Origin: Protula sp. h YS-2021
Lineage: Eukaryota; Annelida; Polychaeta; Sabellida; Serpulidae
NCBI GenBank assembly: GCA_949752745.1
Contig: OX457025.1
Coordinates: 49,899,601-49,963,600, forward strand
DNA length: 64,000 nucleotides
Direction of reading: 5' to 3'
Part shown: positions 39,662 to 50,500 of the stretch, piece after piece
How positions within the stretch are numbered: the stretch's first letter is position 1
Layout of the letters: each line of letters starts with the position of its first letter
Notes under the pieces: generated by a model
The model's database searches: none
What the model saw: the letters and a program-made list of their open reading frames with translations, nothing else
Told to the model about the DNA's origin: nothing
Position numbers and translations under genes: made by a program

Positions 39662-40813
39662 TCACTGCGAGACTACTGTGAACTGTTCTTCTGTTTGAGA
39701 GGCTTCTCTCCTTGCTTTTTTTTGCTCCCCCCTCGATATCTTTAAACAGAAACACTTGAGTGCCAGGCTGGAAGAGATCATAATGTGTCCATTACTTGAG
39801 TTAATCACCGATTCGGCGGCCACAAACGGCAGCCTGCAGAGAATGGAAACCGAGTCTTGCGTAAAATCCTGCAAATAGAATTTTATGAAACTGCTGGGGG
39901 ATTGCCAGCAGCCCGACTTTAAAATTTCCTTTATGGTGGCTCCTTCTACAGCTTTTAACGAGCAGGCCACCTGGCGGATTTCGTGTGGGTGGGCATGAAT
40001 TGAGTTGGGCTGCACACTGTCTCGGTTGAATTCTTCATACGCTGAGACTATTGCTTGTCGCATGTAGTTAGAAATTGTCGATTTCCCTACGTCTCTATTT
40101 ATGTGAGGTAGGAAAGAGATGATGAGACGTTTCTGCTGCGGGGCCCTTATGGCCTTGATGGCCGCCAGATACTGTAACAGCGTTGCCACTGGGCACAGCA
40201 GATTCCGCTCACCCTCCATTTTCCCTGTTTGCCCCTGCAACGATGAGAGTATCTCCGAGAAAGTGCCTTTCCCGTGTTTTATTATGTGGGTTTTCCCTAA
40301 GATTTCTGCCCTAGGCTTCAGGATGATTTTTTTGTGATTCTCTTCATACGTGTAATCCTTGTCAAGGACATTTATTTCCCCCCGTCTCTTGCCTGACGCT
40401 AGAGCCAGCAGGAACGTAACTTTAAATGTCAGCTCCTTGAGCGGCGTACTCTCTTCGCAGGTGAAGCTATTGCCGCTGAAATAACTCAGTACCACCCCCA
40501 GGTCCCACTGTACTATGTGTTTAGTCGGGGGAGGGCGCTGCAATTTAAAGTTACTTATTAGTTTTGCTAGGCAATCGTCTTGGCCGGGATCATAGCCGGA
40601 AGCAGTTTTCAGCATAGCCCCCAGCGCTTATCAATAACCCTCTATCGTTCGTACGCCTACTTGTCTTGACTCGAACAGGTGTATGAAAAAGTCAGCCAAA
40701 AGCGGGGCCGTCGCGGTAACGGGGTCGATTTGTTTTAGCAGGCACCACCGTTCGAACACTCTCCACTGTGATTTGTACACTGATTTGGTGGAGTTTGCGT
40801 GCACATCCCGCAT
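39662..40813 (-). pseudogene. DIRS B tyrosine recombinase, two adjacent stops
   Basis: The N-terminal part (40813-40634) has KSVYKSQWRVFERWCLLKQI and LLADFFIHLF. Then TGA TAA at 40633-40628 stand where element A has sense codons, and the frame continues to 39662. The catalytic set is complete: ASGKRRGEINVL (Arg), HAHPHEIRQVACSL (His-x-x-Arg) and SFIKFYL (Tyr). The enzyme would be a functional-looking recombinase but for the double stop, which could be bypassed by splicing or be a true inactivation. Confidence 0.87.
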
Positions 40814-40843
40814 GCGTTGTAGTGCTTGTTGTGAGAAGCTTTT

Positions 40844-42600
40844 CTAACCAGCCCGCTGTATGCACCACAGGTGGAGATTTAGGTCCCACGGCTGTGGGTG
40901 GTTGTGGGGCCAGTGCGGCTGATGCACGTCCCCCACCCCCACCGGCAGCCGTTGTGGTTGTCCCAGCGAGAGTCTGGTGAGTAGCGGGTACCACGGTGCC
41001 GAGGGATTGTGTGGGGTCAATAGTAGCATTTGAAACCGTTTTTCCCTGGCTAGTCTGTCCATCAGGTGGGGCGTTATTGCGTTCGGTGGAAATGCATATA
41101 GCACTTCCTGCGGCCATGTGCAGCTGAGGGCGTCGTTGTCTTCTGCATCCGGATCCGGACACGGAGGCACGAACCGTATCAGCTGTTTTGAAAACTTGGT
41201 CGCAAATAGGTCCACTTGTGTTGGCCCCAGAGCCGAATGCTCCACCACCCGCTGAAAGCAGCGCCGGCTTAGCATCCATTCTCCCGGCAGGACCTGCCCC
41301 TGTCTGGACGCCATATCTGCCAGCACATTGAGGTGACCCGGGATGTGATGTGGCAACAACGTGATTTGATGTGCTGCCGCTAAATGCCACACTTGGCGTG
41401 TGGCTTCCATCAATTCTGGCGACCTCGTTCCCCTTGTTTCTTTATGTAGCTCACCGTGGTGGAGTTGTCTATGAGACACAGCATGGTTTGATTCTGGAGT
41501 TTGCGCGTCAGTAACTGGAGAGCCTGTTTGACTGCGAGCATCTCCAACACATTTATGTGTGTGTCTTGCAACTCGGAAGGCCAATCGGCTTGAAACAACA
41601 TGCCTTCGAAGTGCACTCCCCACCCGCTGTGAGAGGCGTCGGTCTGTATCTGTGCCTCCGGCTGTGGGGCCACAAACCGATCGCCCCGCTGCGTGTTTGA
41701 TCGGTTGCCCCACCACATTAAGCCTGCCCTCGCTTGCTCTGACAGTGTGACCAGACTTTGGGGCCCCCGTCCTCGCCTCACTCCTGACCGTACCGCTCTT
41801 TGGAAGTGCCGGAAATTCAACCGACCTAGGGGCACTGTCTTTTCTGTGGCCACCAGTAACCCCAGTAGGGTTTCTGCTAGCTGTAGCGGTACCGCTACTT
41901 TGGCTAGTGCCCTTCGTATCAGCACCTCAAGTTTTTCCAGTCGTGCGGTCGTGGGCAGGATCAGGCCTCTGATTAAATCAAACTGGTCCCCTAAGAACAC
42001 GATCATTTGCTCGGTTCTATTTCCGATTTTTCTAGGTTGACTACCAAGCCCAGATCTATGCATTTGTTGATGAGATCGAGCGTCTGTTGTGCAACCTTTC
42101 CCTTCTCCACACCTGCGATGAGCCAATCGTCTAGGTACTGGTAAAGTAACATCTGCCCCATGCGGACCCCATGCCTTTAGCGGACGCATCGGCTTCCTGA
42201 AACCCACGGGGCCGGCGAGAGGCCAATCGGCAAGGCCCTGTACCAATACTTCTTGTCTTTCACCTGGAAGCAGAGGTATTTGCGGTGCTGGGACCTCATA
42301 GGTAGGTGGAGATAGGCATCTGATATGTCTATTGAAGTGGCCCACATGCCACTCCACCGCCTTCCTTATGTGTCCATTTTGAACGTTGGCGTGACTAACA
42401 GTTCGTTCAGGGACTTTGGGTCTATTATCAGGCGCCAACCGCCTGTCTTTTTGGGCCGAAGAAACACACGGCTGAAAAAGCCCTTGTGGTTCTCCGGCGC
42501 CTCTTCTATTGCATTGTGCTCTAGCAGTTTGGCTACCATCTCCCGGAGTGCGACCGCTTTTTCTTATCCTTGCCTGTAGGAAGTTACTAACTCGGGTGGC
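40844..42600 (-). pseudogene. DIRS B reverse transcriptase-RNase H
   Basis: RT fingers in one frame (FFSRVFLRPKKTGGWRLIID) run to a stop near 42371. In the next frame SIDISDAYLHLP and the intact catalytic YQYLDDWLIAGVEKGK appear (about 42115-42145). RNase H follows in the frame of 41410-42909 (QIQTDASHSGWGVHFEGM, then LCLIDNSTTVSYIKKQG). The C-terminal connection (VDLFATKFSKQL, CPDPDAEDNDALSCTWP, LNLHLWCIQ) is in the frame ending at 40844. At least three frame changes or stops. Confidence 0.85.
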
Positions 42601-43274
42601 GGATTCAGTGTTAGAGATTTTTTTTTGTAAGCGGTATGACTTGTGTAAGCGCGGTGGGCCCGCGGTGTATCTGTCTTGGAGCACCCTGTTTTGCAGGTCC
42701 TGAACATGTCTGCCATTCAGTTCAGCCAGCAACTCATCGGGAAACAGCTGTGTTTCTTGTAAGTACGTGGCGTGGCGTAACTGAAATAGTTTGTCCTGTG
42801 ATAGGCGGCACCGCTGCAAAATGTTGTCCCTGCGTAGTTGCATCGTGTTTGATAGGAGGCAGGTGTCTAGTTTCACTAGGTTTTTGGTGCATTTGACCAG
42901 GCACGCCACCAGTTTGCTGACTAATACAGTATCTGGGCCCGATAAACTTTTGACCAGCGTTTGATGAACGATAAGATGGTGCTGGCACTCGCTACACCCT
43001 CGAAGTATGCCATGTCTTTGTCCTTGACTGCTACCTTGTCATCCGGCCTGTATGCTGTTTTGGTTACCCTCAGCTTGGAAGATAGGTGCATTCTCCCGAA
43101 ATCCAGGGCCCGACCGTAGTCCTTTGCCTGGAACTCCGCTGCGTCCCGAATCCCTGCAGCCGTATCTAGGGCTAAGAATTCGGGCCCCGTTTCTCGCGGA
43201 CTTTCGGCTGTAACAACGTAGGGAGGTAACCTACCCACGCTAAGCTCAACAATAAGGTCGCAGCAAAGAGACAA
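42601..43274 (-). pseudogene. DIRS B gag-like region
   Basis: Two frames: 43274-42921 has LALDTAAGIRDAAEFQAKDY and RVTKTAYRPDDKVAVKDKD. The second, from 42909, has MACLVKCTKNLVKLDTCLL then LRHATYLQETQLFPDELLAE, matching the gag of element A. The frame changes near 42915. Confidence 0.55.
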
Positions 43275-44198
43275 ATGGCAGAAAAACTAGGTCGGTTGTG
43301 GGCGCATTCCCGCTCAAAAACCAAATGCCAGCAACAACAGAGATTTAGCAACTGTGAAGTCGTGGCTGTGAGAAAATGGCTATCGATCGAATCTACGCCA
43401 CTATAGGCAGTTCTGAAGTGTCTGCGGATAGAAAAAAGTACGAATTCTGCTCTCGAACTAGAAGCAGTGTTGTATCTCAGCAGTGAGAGCGTAGTTCTGG
43501 GCAATGCGTTCAAAACTGGCCCTAGCTCCCACCGTGCCGTAACTCTTAAATGCAACGTTGGTGATGGTACAGAGTCTTCGGTTCATGTGAAATGCTAGAA
43601 GGCGACTAGAAACGCCACTGCATAAACAACAAGACTTACCAATTATCGCTCCGATAAAGGTCCAGTTCCGCTAAGCCGTTGAACCGATCGGGCCCTGTTA
43701 ACAGCTACATGTCGTTTGTATTCACTGGAAATTTCTACTGAAATCCCTTCCCCGTGAGCCTCAGAAGATCTGGGTATAGTTCCTAAAATTCAGAAGCTTC
43801 CATCACCTAGACTGTTTGTTTGGGCGTAAGGATGAAAAGTGACGTTAGTGACGCCACCTGGGGTTGCTTACAGAGGATAGCACCAAGCAGTTAAGGAAAT
43901 TTCAAGAATAGGAGACCCTCACTTAGTTTGGGTCATCCAGTTCTATGAGTTTACGGGCGAGAAAAGATATGGGTGATACTTTTCAAGCGTCGGGTCGATT
44001 CAACGGCAGCTATAAGTCATTTGTATGAACAAAAACTTAATATTTATTTTCTTAAGTGCAAAAACCGAGTCAAATATCAATGCTCGCTGACCGCAGTACC
44101 GATTACGCGCCACGCCATCTGAGCATACTGAGTGCAAAAATAGTGCGTGGTAAAATTTTGAAGAACGACATAAAAATAACAAAAGTAGACATATAATA

Positions 44199-44351
44199 AA
44201 AGTAATACATCATTTTGAGTGCGTACGATATTGTTTCTTGCCTTCAGCCTACGGGCGTGTAAGGACTTCCCCTTCGGGGTCGGTCCGTATACGGCCCTAC
44301 GGCTTCAGGCAAAAAACAATATCGTACGCACTCAGAGTGAAGTATTACTAT
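44199..44351. repeat. Short fold-back (153 bp hairpin)
   Basis: The arms AGTAATACATCATTTTGAGT and GTGCGTACGATATTGTTT, with GCCTTCAGCCTACGGGC, pair with GGCCCTACGGCTTCAGGC, AAACAATATCGTACGCACTC and AGAGTGAAGTATTACT. The loop is near CCCCTTCGGGG. It is either a mini fold-back element or an extruding palindrome. Confidence 0.75.
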
Positions 44352-44352
44352 T

Positions 44353-44917
44353 ATAATTACCTCAAGGATATTAGAAACTGGGAACCATTGGATAAATTTT
44401 GTCTTTATTTTGGCTGGCTTTTATTCACAACGCTTTTCCACATTAATACACAATACAAAGAGACATGATTTAACACTGATGCCCCTAATTAAAATACAAA
44501 ACTCCGTCCGTTACATGATGCTGCATATCGTGAGAAAAAATAATGGGCGGGAGCGTGGGACGCTTTATAAATCCGAGTAACTCTAAATCCTGACTTTTTA
44601 CCTTTAAGCCTCCTAACAAACAGCTATATATATGCATCAATTCAGATTATAGCATTTTAACTATCTCCGTATTAATACCCAAAAAGTGAGTTCTCATTCA
44701 GGAGAAAGCCTGCCTATCCACAATGCGCCACTCACATTATTTATCAACCAATCAGCGTTCTCGAATAACAAACAAGGACTGCCCTTTGCTGTAATTAGGG
44801 GGTTTTATTTATCAACAAAATCCTTATAATTACCCCAAGGATATTGAAAACTGGGAACCATTAAATTAACTTTGTCTTTATTTAGTCTGGCTTTTATTCA
44901 CAACGCTTTGTGTTGAC
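44353..44917. repeat. Direct repeats of about 93 bp flanking 380 bp
   Basis: 44353-44445 and 44825-44917 share TATAATTACC(T/C)CAAGGATAT, GAAACTGGGAACCATT and TGGCTTTTATTCACAACGC in the same orientation. The span between them contains no gene. The pair could be short terminal repeats of a TRIM-like element or a segmental tandem duplication. Confidence 0.6.
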
Positions 44918-45059
44918 ACAGGAACTGGAGTTAAACTACAAAACAGTGCGAACAACAAAAAAAGCCTTTATCTGACAATATCGGTTTTGTTGGTTCCCAG
45001 GGCATACGCATCCTCTTTGACCTGGTGAATCTCGCGATCCAAGGCCTTCACCACCGCCT

Positions 45060-45410
45060 GTCCAGCGGGCAAAAGACGTAAAATAAGGTCTGAAAAAGGT
45101 ACCAATATGGGCACGACGTGATTCAGACCAAATCAAGACATTTAGAAAATCCCAAAAAGGTCCCATTCTGGTTGCGACATAATTGAGACCACATACGGAC
45201 ATTCCACAAGTCAGAAAAGGTCCTATTTTGGTCACATCGCAAAGAGGTCACAAAATAAGCTCTGCAATCCAAAGTTGCCTTTCTTGCTTGTTTTATCCAA
45301 TAATTAATAAATATTTTCAGTTCTAACGCCAGTAAAAACAAGATTTTAAAAAGCTACAGATGGAAATTGTTTAAAATACGCAAAGTGTTAGTATTTCCAG
45401 TCCTGTTAAA
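45060..45410 (-). repeat. Inverted copy of the 21381-21731 repeat
   Basis: Reverse complement of the series described for 21381-21731, including GACTGGAAATACTAACACTT and AAAATCTTGTTTTTACTGGC. It lies about 200 bp outside Polinton 2. Confidence 0.7.
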
Positions 45411-45620
45411 TATATATTAGCGGGACCACATATATTTGCATATTTTTTAAATTTTCTTATGAATATATTTGAGTTTTTCGGCAATTTTGGTTGAAAGTCA
45501 ATATTTAAGATATAAAATCATGCATAAAGTAAAAAAATCTTTGGACATATAATATTAGTTGTAAAGTCGATAATGCCTATTTTATACAATATATAATATA
45601 CACAAGAGAAAAATAATAAA

Positions 45621-46260
45621 AGTAGTAGGAAAACACCGTTTTCACGCCACTTGCCGTTTTCACGCCACTTGATGACGTCATACTGTCTGGAAGTGACGTC
45701 ATCATGTCTGGAAGTGACGTCATAGCGTCTGGACCGGAAGTGGTGTCTGGAGCGGAAGTGTTGTCTGGAGCGGAAGTGTTGTCTGGAGCGGAAGTGACGA
45801 TAAGCGTTAGGATAGGCGCGGCCATCCATGAGGTTATAATGACGTCATGATGACGTCATACTGTCTGGAGCGAAAGTCTGGAGCGAAAGTCTGGAGCGAA
45901 AGTTGTTTGATAGTGTTGGCCGAGTCAATCATCATGAAGTCAACGAACTCCACCTGTCAATCAGTGTAACCATGGCAACAGACCCTAAAAAGGTCGACCC
46001 CCCCCCCTCGAAATTGTGATTTTTGCATATTTATCCGTTTCAGACGATTCTGAACTTTTTTCATTTTTTCGGTCGACCACCCCCCCTCGAAATTGTGATT
46101 TTTGTATATTTATCCGTTTCAGACGATTCTGAACATTTTTTATTTTTTGGGTCGACCACCCCCCCCCCCTCGAAATTGTGATTTTTGCATATTTATCCGT
46201 TTCAGACGATTCTAAACATTTTTCATTTTTTCGGTCGACCACCCCCTCTCCCCCCCCCCC
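45621..46260. repeat. Left TIR of Polinton 2
   Basis: Inverted partner of 61904-62602. It has a GTTTTCACGCCACTTGCC/ATGACGTC terminus with a short duplication, an ETS/CRE block (45667-45805) with GGAAGTGACGTCA twice and GAGCGGAAGTG variants, three GGAGCGAAAGTCT units, and three subterminal units (starts about 46008, 46088 and 46172). Confidence 0.88.
45667..45805. promoter_or_regulatory. ETS/CRE motif cluster in left TIR of copy 2
   Basis: TCTGGAAGTGACGTCATCAT and TCTGGAAGTGACGTCATAGC are ETS-CRE composites. ACCGGAAGTG and three AGCGGAAGTG follow. The core flanking words differ from copy 1, but the combination is retained. Confidence 0.65.
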
Positions 46261-46306
46261 AGGCGAGCAACATTCTGTCAAGTCAGCTTCAGTTCCATCA
46301 GAGGGG

Positions 46307-46314
46307 TATATAAG
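46307..46314 (+). promoter_or_regulatory. TATA box, distal polB-arm promoter (copy 2)
   Basis: TATATAAG in the same context as copy 1, followed about 30 bp later by a TTCG|GTGAGT donor-like site. Confidence 0.6.
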
Positions 46315-46459
46315 GGATGAGCATACAGCAGTGACAGTCATTTCGGTGAGTGGAGCAAGGAAGTACAAGTTGTAGAACTACAATTGGATCACATCAGATC
46401 AAGGGATGGCATCCAGTGACAACTATTTCGGTAAGTGTTTATTGAAACTTTATAAATAA

Positions 46460-47010
46460 AAAGTGAACTTTGTAAACAAACTTTAGTTATTTGCATAATT
46501 GAAACTTTGTAAACAAACTTTGTAAACAAACTGTGTAAACAAACTTTATAAACAAACTTTATAAACAAAATTTGTAAACAAACTTTGTAAACAAACTTTA
46601 TAAACAAAATTTGTAAACAAAATTTGTAAACAAACTTTATAAACAAAATTTGTAAGCAAACTTTGTAAACAAACTTGACTTATTTACATAATTGAAAATT
46701 TGTAAACAAACTTTGTAAACAAACTGTGTAAACAAACTTTAGTTATTTGCATAATTGAAACTTTGTAAACAAACTTTGTAAACAAACTGTGTAAACAAAC
46801 TTTATAAATAAAATTTGTAAACAAACTTTGTAAACAAACTTTATAAACAAAATTTGTAAACAAACTTTGTAAACAAACTTTGTAAACAAACTTTATAAAC
46901 AAACTTTATAAACAAAATTTGTAAGCAAACTTTGTAAACAAACTTGACTTATTTACATAATTGAAAATTTGTAAACAAACTTTGTAAACAAACTTTGTAA
47001 ACAAACTTTG
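46460..47010. repeat. GTAAACAAAC array in leader intron (copy 2)
   Basis: As in copy 1 but longer: a block of about 250 bp ending TTGACTTATTTACATAATTG is present twice (ends at about 46693 and 46963). Confidence 0.8.
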
Positions 47011-47202
47011 TAAAACAATACCTTTCGTTATACTTGGTCGATTTATATGAAAATTTCACTGTTTGATTCAGTTTTATGTAAACTTTTGTTATAAAGTAGT
47101 CATAGGCTATTTGCGCAGCTGACTGTATGCATTTTTACCACCATTTTAACTTAAAATTGTGATAACTTTAGTTATAGTTGACTGAAAATTTCACCATTAC
47201 AG

Positions 47203-47508
47203 TGTTTCTTCGCGGATGAATACCATTTGGCAGACCATTTAACTTCACCGCTAGATGTCTCTGCTGTGCAGCAGTACAACTTCACAACTGTAAGTGAGAC
47301 ATTCATTTACACAAGTAAAATTCTGCTGAGTCAGCATTTTTGAACAATTTTTGAACAAGTTACACACCATATTTTGATTACATGGAAGTAGAATAAAAGC
47401 ATGAGTGAAACATGTCAACTAGTCAACTAGTGATACATTCTGCTGAGTTAACACACCATTGAAGTGGTATAAAACGAAGAGTGAAACGTATATTTTACTT
47501 CATTTCAG
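47203..47508 (+). other. Leader exon and second leader intron (copy 2)
   Basis: Exon 47203-47289 with the same 8-codon upstream ORF, donor GTAAGT at 47290, and acceptor TTCATTTCAG ending at 47508, 26 bp before the polB ATG. A TATAAAA box (47468-47474) sits in the intron and would serve an unspliced transcript. Confidence 0.5.
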
Positions 47509-47534
47509 TTCTAGCAGTTGAAGAAACAACAACG

Positions 47535-50500
47535 ATGGCAACAGTCTACTGTCATGATTGTGATGTGACATTTCCATCTCTGGAAGTGTTCGTGACACAT
47601 AGATGTAAACCAGCTAGGTTGAAACGTGCTCGTGAAGAGCTTGTTGAGCAGATTGAAGCCAAGAGACGAAAGACCTTACAAGATGATGTTGAAAGACCTG
47701 ATCCAGTCCTCTGCGGTGAATGTGTAAAGATATTTGCATCTATGGAAGCGTTTGAGACGCATGCATGTGTTGATATGGAAAATGTGTCTCATGAAGAACA
47801 AAGAAAGAAAGAGACAGGACAAGTAGGCAGAGGTAGAAGAGTGAGTCTTGGTGAAAACGCACAGGAAAGACGGTTTGAGCCTGAAGATGGATCGGATTTG
47901 CTACTCGAAATGCGACAACAAGAGAATAGAATCAAGAGACATTTGCTAGAGACGTTAAACCGTGGCATGAAATGGTACATTGTGGTACATGCACGCTTCA
48001 AGAAAATGACACCAAATGTTGAAGGCGTGATGGTAGAACAAGTGGATAATGCCTTCATCAGCAGTCCGACATATGCAGCATACAATCCAACAGATATTGA
48101 GAAGGACTTACCAGAAGCCTATAAAGAATTGTTTACCAGGTTTGATGAACATGAGCGACAAGGCTCTGGCTGGGTGTTGGATAACATATTATTCATTGAA
48201 GTGCATACAGCTACGTCAGCGCCACTGGAAGCGAGCAGTTTTATCCCACTACCAAAGAAAGTAAAGAATACAGGAGGTGTGTTAAACATTCAGAATAAAG
48301 ACAACAAATGTTTCTTATGGTCTGTATTGGCTCACCTTCACCCTCACCATTATCATCAACACCCATATCGTGTGCATCAATACAAGCTATTTGAGAACGA
48401 ATTGAAGGTGGAAGGCATGACATTTCCCACACCGATTACAGACATTCCAAAATTTGAAAAGGAGAATGATGCTTCTATCAATGTGTTTGGATATGAACAT
48501 GATGTCGTTGTTCCCATACAACTCAGTCGAAACACCAGCGCCAACAGCGCCAGAGAAATCAATTTGCTTTTGATTAGCAATGACAAGACAAGACATTACT
48601 GCCTCATCAAGAATTTCAGCAGACTGATGGCTTATCGATCAAAGTATAAGCATACAACTTTTTATTGTTTCAACTGTCTTCACGGGTTTATGCGGCAAGA
48701 TCTGTTAGACAAGCATCGTGAAGTGTGTGGCAAGCATGGCGCACAACGTTTATCATTTCCCAAGGAACCTTTTATCAAGTTCAAGAATGTAGCCAAACAA
48801 CAGCGAGCGCCGTTTGTCATTTATGCAGACTTTGAATGTTTCACGAAAAAGCATGAAGGAGACAAGTATCAGCATCATCGTCCAAACAGCTTTGCCTATG
48901 TGGTTGTGAGCCAGTATGAGACACGCGCTCCAGTCCTGTATCGAGGAGACAATGCCGTGAAAGTCTTTTTAGACCATATGGTGAATGAGCGTGATCGTAT
49001 TGTGCATGGTTTACAACAGAAAAAGAAAATGGTGATGACTCATGAAGATGAAGAGGATTATAAGAACGCCACAGATTGCTACATTTGTCATGAGCCTCTA
49101 GGAGCAGATCATGTGAGAGATCATGACCATATCAATGGCAAATACCGGGGAGCTGCACATAATGAATGCAATTTACAATTTCGACTTCGAAAGGATAAGC
49201 AGGATGTTGAAGATTCTTTCATCATTCCTGTCTTTTTCCACAATTTACGAGGCTATGACAGCCATTTGATCATGGAAGAAATTGGAAAGTTCAAAAACGA
49301 AAGGATTACAGTCATTCCCAACACCGTTGAGAAATATATTGCATTCACCATGAGCAATCTGAAATTTACAGACAGCTTTCAGTTCATGAGTACTTCTCTA
49401 CAGAAGTTGGTCTCCAACCTGGCAGCAGAAGGGAAAGACAACTTTTATCACATGACGTCACACATTCACGATAGTGAGCAACAAGAGTTACTGTTGAGAA
49501 AGGGAGTGTACCCCTACGATTACGTGGATGAGCCATCCAAGTTTGCTGAAACACAACTGCCGTCCAAGGACAAGTTTTACAGTCTACTTAGTGAAGAAGG
49601 CATTAGCGATGAGGATTATGCGCATGCGCAGAAGGTGTGGGAGACATTCCAGTGTACTACATTTGGCGAATACCATGACCTATACCTGAAATCAGATGTG
49701 TTGCTGCTGGCTGACGTGTTTGAAAACTTTCGTCACGTATGTCTCAACACGTATGAATTGGATCCTGCTCACTACTATACAGCGCCAGGACTGTCGTGGG
49801 ATGCCATGTTAAAAGCGACAAAGGTGAAACTGGAATTGATCAACGACATTGACATGTACCAAATGGTTGAACAAGGCCTACGTGGAGGAATATCTGTCAT
49901 CACACACAAGTATGCGAAAGCAAATAACCCCTACGTACCAGATTACGATCCCACGAAACCAACCAACTACTTGACGTACCTGGATGCAAACAACTTGTAT
50001 GGCTGGGCCATGTCACAAAGCATGCCACAAAGTGGATTTATGTGGGTGAGCGAGCCAGAATCCATTGACTTTATGGCTGTGGATGAAGATGACGAGATTG
50101 GATACATTTTAGAAGTGGATTTGGAATACCCATATTCAATTCATGATCGTCATAATCACTACCCAGTGGCTCCAGAACGGAAATGTGTGAAAGTGGGAGA
50201 ATTGTCAGAACATAGTCAGAAGCTACGGAAAGATCTAAACATGAAATGTAAACCTAGTGAAAAGCTCATTCCCAACCTGTGTGACAAGAAGAAATATGTG
50301 CTTCATTATAGAAATTTACAGCAATATGTCTCACTGGGATTGAAAGTCACGAAGGTGCATCGTGCCATCATGTTTGCACAGAGCAAATGGTTGGCAAAAT
50401 ACATCTCCTTGAACACGGAAAAGAGAAAGTTGGCCAAGAACCCGTTTGAGAAAGACTTTTTCAAACTGATGAACAACTCTGTGTTTGGCAAAACCATGGA

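Larger units (their letters stand above)
39031..44029 (-). mobile_element. DIRS-type retrotransposon B (5.0 kb)
   Basis: The inverted termini are TTCATACAAATGACTTA...GCTGCCGTTGGATCGACTCG on the left and the complement on the right (CGGGTCGATTCAACGGCAGC...TAAGTCATTTGTATGAA). Between them on the minus strand lie gag, RT, RNase H and tyrosine recombinase. The termini and enzyme order identify a DIRS-like element rather than an LTR or LINE. Several stops and frameshifts are present, though motifs are better kept than in A. Confidence 0.85.

Noticed and set aside
40692..41390. 232-codon ORF in DIRS B
   Set aside because: Out-of-frame shadow of the RNase H connection region, which is read in the frame ending at 40844.
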